A DNA stretch of 9,602 nucleotides, taken from NCBI GenBank assembly GCA_016194795.1, contig JACQAX010000179.1, forward strand, positions 1 to 9,602, read 5' to 3'. This stretch comes from Deltaproteobacteria bacterium. Lineage in GTDB: Bacteria; Bdellovibrionota; UBA1018; UBA923. The notes beneath the pieces are model-generated. The model was given only the letters and a program-made list of their open reading frames with translations, was not told the origin of the DNA and searched no databases. This document shows, in pieces, positions 6,376 to 9,602 of this stretch. Made by a program: the position numbers and the translations under genes. Position 1 is the stretch's first letter; every line of letters starts with the position of its first letter.

Positions 6376-7323
6376 ATGGCCGTGGGGGTTCGTTTGGCTT
6401 CACTAGGTATTGCCGTGGCGATGCTTGTCGCGATCACGCTCGCTCCGAACGCGCGCGCGGGAGCGGAGCCTTGTCTCAACTGCTCGGCCCTGCAGGTACC
6501 CGAGGTTTTTCAGCTCGCGCTCATGTACGTGAAGGCGGGTTGCAGCCTTTTCGCGACGAAAAAAAACCTCAAGGGCGAGAGCTTTCTGTGCCACCAGCTG
6601 ATGTTGCGTATCGAGATCGCGAACTGTTCCCCGACAAAACTCGACTCGGATCTGAACGAGATCAGGGAGTGGCTGGCCTTCAAGAACCGGTTCGTGTCAC
6701 CGTGCCAGCCGATTCCGTCCAAATATCTCGATTCACGCAGCATCTTCTTCAACGACACCATCAAGCTTCTCGCCCCGGTCGTCGTTTCGCACCCCGACGA
6801 GGCCTATCCGCCGGTCTCGCTCGCCGAGGTCGTCGAAACGGTGCGCGCGACGGCTACGCGCCAGCAGGAGAAAGGGCGCAAGTTCATTTTCGATTTCCAA
6901 CCCCTCCTCAAGAGGGAGATGGCGAAGCCCGGAGCCCGCGAGCTCTGCGACAAGGCCGCCGGCGGGAAATGCTGCGGGCCCACTCGCAGCCCCCTGTATT
7001 TTGATGCGGGCAAGCCGGCACCGAATGGTCGCGTGTCGATCGGGTTCGTGACCGTGCATTCCTACGGAACGTACGAGAACACGCCGGCCGGTAACCACGT
7101 CTTCGACTCCGAGAGCGCGCAGTTCAAGTACGAGCCCGTGGGGCCGGGAATGGTTCGTCTGAGCTCCGTCGCCTTTTCACGCCATGGTCTCGCCACGGAG
7201 GAGCTGCCGGCGTGCAACGGAGCGGCGTACCTCTTTCATCGGGACGGTGGCTCGGTCAGCGACCCGAAGTCGTCCATTCGAAGCCGGCGGGATACGGGTC
7301 AGGTCGGCCCCCGTGGACGGTGA
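6376..7323 (+). CDS. Unrecognised exported cysteine-rich protein, 5' part of a frameshifted gene
   Basis: I do not recognise this family. Residues 1-28 form a Sec signal peptide (hydrophobic core around LGIAVAMLVAITLA) with a likely signal peptidase I cut after NARA. The mature part begins with a CxxC (Cys33, Cys36) and has further cysteines at 56, 72, 84, 110, 191, 199, 200 and 280, suggesting several disulfides and an extracytoplasmic location. About residues 38-110 look helical; about 205-270 look beta-rich (VSIGFVTVHSYGTY, then MVRLSSVAFSRHG). Coding quality in this frame ends near 7270. The last 18 or so residues before the stop at 7323 look out of frame, and the adjacent frame carries on to 7645. 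Codon use is less biased than in neighbours: 12 of the first 40 codons end in A or T, against 6 of 40 in the preceding gene. There is no Shine-Dalgarno site. Start ATG 6376 or GTG 6382; both keep the signal peptide. Confidence 0.7.
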   Translation: MAVGVRLASLGIAVAMLVAITLAPNARAGAEPCLNCSALQVPEVFQLALMYVKAGCSLFATKKNLKGESFLCHQLMLRIEIANCSPTKLDSDLNEIREWLAFKNRFVSPCQPIPSKYLDSRSIFFNDTIKLLAPVVVSHPDEAYPPVSLAEVVETVRATATRQQEKGRKFIFDFQPLLKREMAKPGARELCDKAAGGKCCGPTRSPLYFDAGKPAPNGRVSIGFVTVHSYGTYENTPAGNHVFDSESAQFKYEPVGPGMVRLSSVAFSRHGLATEELPACNGAAYLFHRDGGSVSDPKSSIRSRRDTGQVGPRGR

Positions 7324-7645
7324 GCCCGGCGGCAAGATTCTCGAGCACCCGCTGACCGAGATCGAGAAGCGCGACCTCGCGGACGTCGAGGAGGCTTTTC
7401 ACGCGGGGGGCGACGCCTGCGTTCGCACGACCGGCCCGGGCAACGTAAGGGGTATCGGCCTGCTCTGGGACGAGCCGGGCTACGGCGCCAACGCGAGCGA
7501 GGACCTCGGGCAGGTGGGCGATCTCTGCGTGCAGTACAAGCAGCCTGGCGCGTCCGACAAACACGATCCGCTGCGCTCGTTGCGGTATCTCGCGTGGGTT
7601 GGGCGAGACGAGGCGTATTTTAAGAAGTATAATTGTGGCCGCTAG
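7271..7645 (+). pseudogene. 3' continuation of the cysteine-rich exported protein in the +1 frame
   Basis: After about 7270 the frame one base to the right becomes protein-like: RPFEAGGIRVRSAPVDGEP, then ILEHPLTEIEKRDLADVEEAF, GLLWDEPGYGANASEDLGQ and YLAWVGRDEAYFKKYNCGR, with stop TAG 7643-7645. It has no start or ribosome-binding site of its own; an in-frame ATG at 7184 lies where the other frame is clearly coding, and a GTG at 7313 has no supporting signal. It carries three more cysteines (in GDACV, GDLCV and YNCGR), matching the cysteine-rich style of the upstream part. Joining the two parts by removing one base near 7270 gives a single protein of about 422 residues. The break is either a one-base sequencing or assembly error or a real inactivating mutation. 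A separate small gene is less likely. Confidence 0.65.
7605..7633 (+). promoter_or_regulatory. Candidate promoter for the solute-binding protein gene
   Basis: A perfect TATAAT lies at 7628-7633, with GAGACG at 7605-7610 as a weak -35 (3 of 6) and a 17-base spacer. It sits inside the last codons of the preceding gene. Transcription would start near 7640, giving a leader of about 20 bases containing GGGGG (7651-7655) just ahead of ATG 7660. The strongest -10 match found in the window, though part of it also encodes Lys-Tyr-Asn. Confidence 0.45.
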
Positions 7646-7659
7646 CCCTTGGGGGAACG

Positions 7660-8943
7660 ATGATACGCGCCGTCCGGTTGCTCCACTGCCTTTTCGCCGC
7701 CGCTCTTTTCGGCGCGGCGCCCGCGCACGCGTTCCTGCTCTCGTACGGAAGCACGGGCTCGATGACCGGCGATCACAAGAAGTTCATGGACGAGCTCGTC
7801 CACTCGTTTCGTCTCGAGCACCCCGAGGTGAACATCGAGGTCCGCGAGTCGACGTCGTACCTCAAGCCCATCATCGAGACGATGATGTCGGCCATCGGTG
7901 ACGGCTCGCCCGACGTCGCCGTCGTGGGTCTTGTCGAGTGGCCGATCCTCAGGCAGAAAGACCTGCTCAACCCGCTCTCGGTGGTACTGTCGGGCGACGA
8001 GCTGGCGCGGATCCGTGGCGCCCTGCGGCCCGAGCTTACGGGGCAATATTACGGCAAGGACGCCGACGGCGCGAAGTACGCGCTGCCCTTCAACCGCGCC
8101 TACCCGATCCTCTACGTGAATGCGAGCCTGCTTCCGCAGCTCAAGGGCGAGGTGACGTGGAAGAGCCTGGCGGCGGCGCTCGAGCGCGAGCGCGCCAAAG
8201 GCGGCGACAACGTCGCCAAGCTCAAGCTCACGCTGCCGCTCGAGGACTGGATCTGGGAATACGTGCTCGCCAACCGGCGCGGCCAACCGACGCTCGCCGG
8301 TACCCGCGCGTCGCTCGCCGACGAGGCGACGCGAGACGTGGTGAAGACGCTGCGCGAGCTCCGCGCCAAGGGCCTGGTCGACTTCGTCCCGACGATGCAG
8401 GAAGCTTACACCGACTTCACCCAGGGCACGACGGCCGGCGCCGTGCTGAGCTTTTCTTCGTATACCAGCGTCGGGCTTCGCGCCGACTTCAAGTTCCGCA
8501 TCCTCATGCCCCCTCGCTTCGAGCGCAAGGAGACGATCCTCGGCGGCGGCGACCTCGTGCTGCCGCGCGATCCGAAGCGCTCGATGGACACCAAGACGCG
8601 CGAGGACATGCGCGCCTTCGTGAAATGGTTCTACCTCGGAAAAGGCGCGGCCGTCTGGTCGAAGCTCGTCGGTTATCTTCCGGTGACGAAGGCCGCGGCC
8701 GGCGACGGCGTCTTTCGCGCCAAGCTCGCGACGCGTCCGCCCGAGGACAAGGCCGTCTACCTGAACGCCGGCCGCTGGCGGATCGGCTCGTTCTATCGCC
8801 TCGACCGTCTCTGCAACGTCGTGAAGGCGCGCAAGGCGATGGGCGACGGCGCGCGCGAGGCGCTGCTGGGCCCCGAGCCCGACAATGCGTTGGCTCATAC
8901 GGAGGCCCAGCTTAACGTGCTTCTCTTGCTGGGCTGCGACTGA
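7660..8943 (+). CDS. ABC-transporter family 1 extracellular solute-binding protein (UgpB/carbohydrate type)
   Basis: 427-residue periplasmic binding protein. Residues 1-24 are a Sec signal peptide (MIRAVRLLHC, hydrophobic core, cut after APAHA); there is no lipobox. The mature protein follows the type I sugar/glycerol-phosphate binder pattern: a first strand and helix with FRLEHPEVNIEVRESTSY, DGSPDVAVVGLVEWPIL, the hinge-region ALPFNRAYPILYVNASLLP (compare PFN-S-TPVLYYN in UgpB-like proteins), then DFTQGTTAGAVLSFSSYTS, a GGGDLVLP strand and FVKWFYLGKGAAVWSKLVGYLPVT. Two cysteines, Cys385 and Cys426, could tie the C-terminus down. ATG 7660 is preferred over a TTG at 7633 because it gives a normal signal peptide and a GGGGG site four bases upstream. 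No permease or ATPase gene lies in view, so it is an orphan within this window. It could serve a distant importer or have another sensing role; the ligand is unknown. Confidence 0.88.
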   Translation: MIRAVRLLHCLFAAALFGAAPAHAFLLSYGSTGSMTGDHKKFMDELVHSFRLEHPEVNIEVRESTSYLKPIIETMMSAIGDGSPDVAVVGLVEWPILRQKDLLNPLSVVLSGDELARIRGALRPELTGQYYGKDADGAKYALPFNRAYPILYVNASLLPQLKGEVTWKSLAAALERERAKGGDNVAKLKLTLPLEDWIWEYVLANRRGQPTLAGTRASLADEATRDVVKTLRELRAKGLVDFVPTMQEAYTDFTQGTTAGAVLSFSSYTSVGLRADFKFRILMPPRFERKETILGGGDLVLPRDPKRSMDTKTREDMRAFVKWFYLGKGAAVWSKLVGYLPVTKAAAGDGVFRAKLATRPPEDKAVYLNAGRWRIGSFYRLDRLCNVVKARKAMGDGAREALLGPEPDNALAHTEAQLNVLLLLGCD

Positions 8944-8955
8944 TAGAGAGCTGGG

Positions 8956-9602
8956 ATGCGTTCCGACCTGATCACGAATCCGAGAGAAGGGCTCATCGGC
9001 CCGTTCAGCCCCCGCCTCTTCACGCTGCAGACCGAGCACGGCCCGCTCGACGGCCCGCAGTTCATGCCGGTCGGCACCCAGGCGACGGTGAAGTCGCTGA
9101 CTCCGCGCGACCTGAAAGAGGCCGGCGCCCAGATGATCCTGGGCAACACCTATCATCTATACCTGCGCCCCGGGCACAAGCTCATCGAGCGCCTGGGTGG
9201 CCTGCACGAGTTCATGAAGTGGGACGGGCCGATCCTCACCGACAGCGGCGGCTTTCAGGTGTTCAGCCTCGCCGGTCTTCGCAAGGTCAAAGAGGACGGC
9301 GTCGAGTTCTCGAGCCACCTCGACGGCTCGAAGCACTTCTTCACGCCCGAGCTGTCGATGGAGATCCAGGCTTCGCTGGGCTCGGACGTCGTGATGGCCT
9401 TCGACGAATGCCCGCCGTTCACCGAAGACAAGAAGATCGTCGCGCAAAGCATGGAGCGCACGCTGCGCTGGGCGCGGCGCTGCCGCGACTACAAGCTGAA
9501 GTCCCACCAAAAGCTCTTCGGTATCGTGCAGGGCGGCATGTTCCTCGACCTTCGGCAGGAGTGCATGGAGCGCCTCGTGGCGATGGGCTTCGACGGCTAT
9601 GC
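8956..9602 (+). CDS. tgt: Queuine/preQ1 tRNA-guanine transglycosylase Tgt (3' end outside window)
   Basis: Cytoplasmic TIM-barrel enzyme that swaps guanine 34 of GUN-anticodon tRNAs for preQ1, the step before QueA. The first 215 codons are present. Landmarks: FMPVGTQATVKSLTPRDL, ILGNTYHLYLRPG, TDSGGFQVFSL with Asp96 (equivalent of the Zymomonas mobilis active-site Asp102), FDECPP with Asp150 (equivalent of base-binding Asp156) and GIVQGG at 189-194, part of the substrate pocket. The nucleophilic Asp and the C-terminal zinc cysteines lie beyond the right edge. Start ATG 8956 has AGAGAG at 8945-8950 five bases upstream. The previous gene ends in tandem stops TGATAG at 8941-8946, only 12 bases before, so it is probably co-transcribed with the binding-protein gene. 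Confidence 0.96.
   Translation, partial: MRSDLITNPREGLIGPFSPRLFTLQTEHGPLDGPQFMPVGTQATVKSLTPRDLKEAGAQMILGNTYHLYLRPGHKLIERLGGLHEFMKWDGPILTDSGGFQVFSLAGLRKVKEDGVEFSSHLDGSKHFFTPELSMEIQASLGSDVVMAFDECPPFTEDKKIVAQSMERTLRWARRCRDYKLKSHQKLFGIVQGGMFLDLRQECMERLVAMGFDGY

Noticed and set aside
7184..7270. ATG at 7184 as the start of a separate small gene
   Set aside because: Between 7184 and about 7270 the other frame carries the protein-like sequence and G/C-rich third positions; this frame is Arg/Ser-rich there.
7250..7290. Programmed ribosomal frameshift joining the two parts of the cysteine-rich gene
   Set aside because: No slippery heptamer, internal Shine-Dalgarno site or obvious downstream structure was seen at the switch; an indel (error or mutation) is simpler.
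7642..9156. A 504-codon open frame on the - strand spanning the binding-protein gene and the start of tgt
   Set aside because: Low-complexity Arg/Glu/Leu-rich product running across two well-identified + strand genes; a composition artefact.
1..9602. Very frequent CTCGAG hexamers as a possible regulatory or restriction-related repeat
   Set aside because: They fall mostly in frame as Leu-Glu codons (CTC GAG) and follow from codon bias; spacing is irregular.

Overview
The window is GC-rich, gene-dense DNA with every convincing gene on the + strand. It looks like chromosome from a Gram-negative bacterium. The signs are an outer-membrane-type lipoprotein, an LPS-core-type glycosyltransferase, Sec signal peptides and both queuosine tRNA-modification genes. 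Strong third-position G/C and heavy use of CTC (Leu) and GAG (Glu) codons would suit a myxobacterial/deltaproteobacterial or related lineage. That placement is only an impression; nothing here fixes the taxonomy.

Layout. (1) 1-1487: the 3' part of queA, which runs off the left edge, overlaps by ATGA a YcbL/GloC-type metallo-beta-lactamase-fold hydrolase. (2) 1549-6296: a surface or envelope block. It holds a two-domain PEGA lipoprotein, a WaaE-like family 2 glycosyltransferase, a GT-B family 4-type glycosyltransferase, and a 648-residue multi-spanning protein with GT-C (TMTC-like) motifs and C-terminal TPR repeats. The three glycosyltransferase-type genes are joined by 4-nt ATGA and GTGA overlaps, so they are probably one translationally coupled unit. 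(3) 6297-6375: an AT-rich intergenic island. (4) 6376-7645: an unrecognised exported cysteine-rich protein whose reading frame breaks near 7270. (5) 7660-8943: an ABC-type family 1 solute-binding protein without visible transporter partners, preceded by a perfect TATAAT. (6) 8956-9602: the 5' part of tgt, running off the right edge.

How they fit. Tgt inserts preQ1 into tRNA and QueA then builds epoxyqueuosine on it. The two genes, adjacent in many bacteria, are separated here by about 8.1 kb of same-strand envelope and export genes. The GT2-GT4-GT-C trio is best read as a glycan or glycoprotein assembly set at the cytoplasmic membrane. Its exact product cannot be told from sequence. The broken cysteine-rich gene and the orphan binding protein are the least explained parts. 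No rRNA, tRNA, CRISPR array, insertion sequence or convincing Rho-independent terminator was seen.
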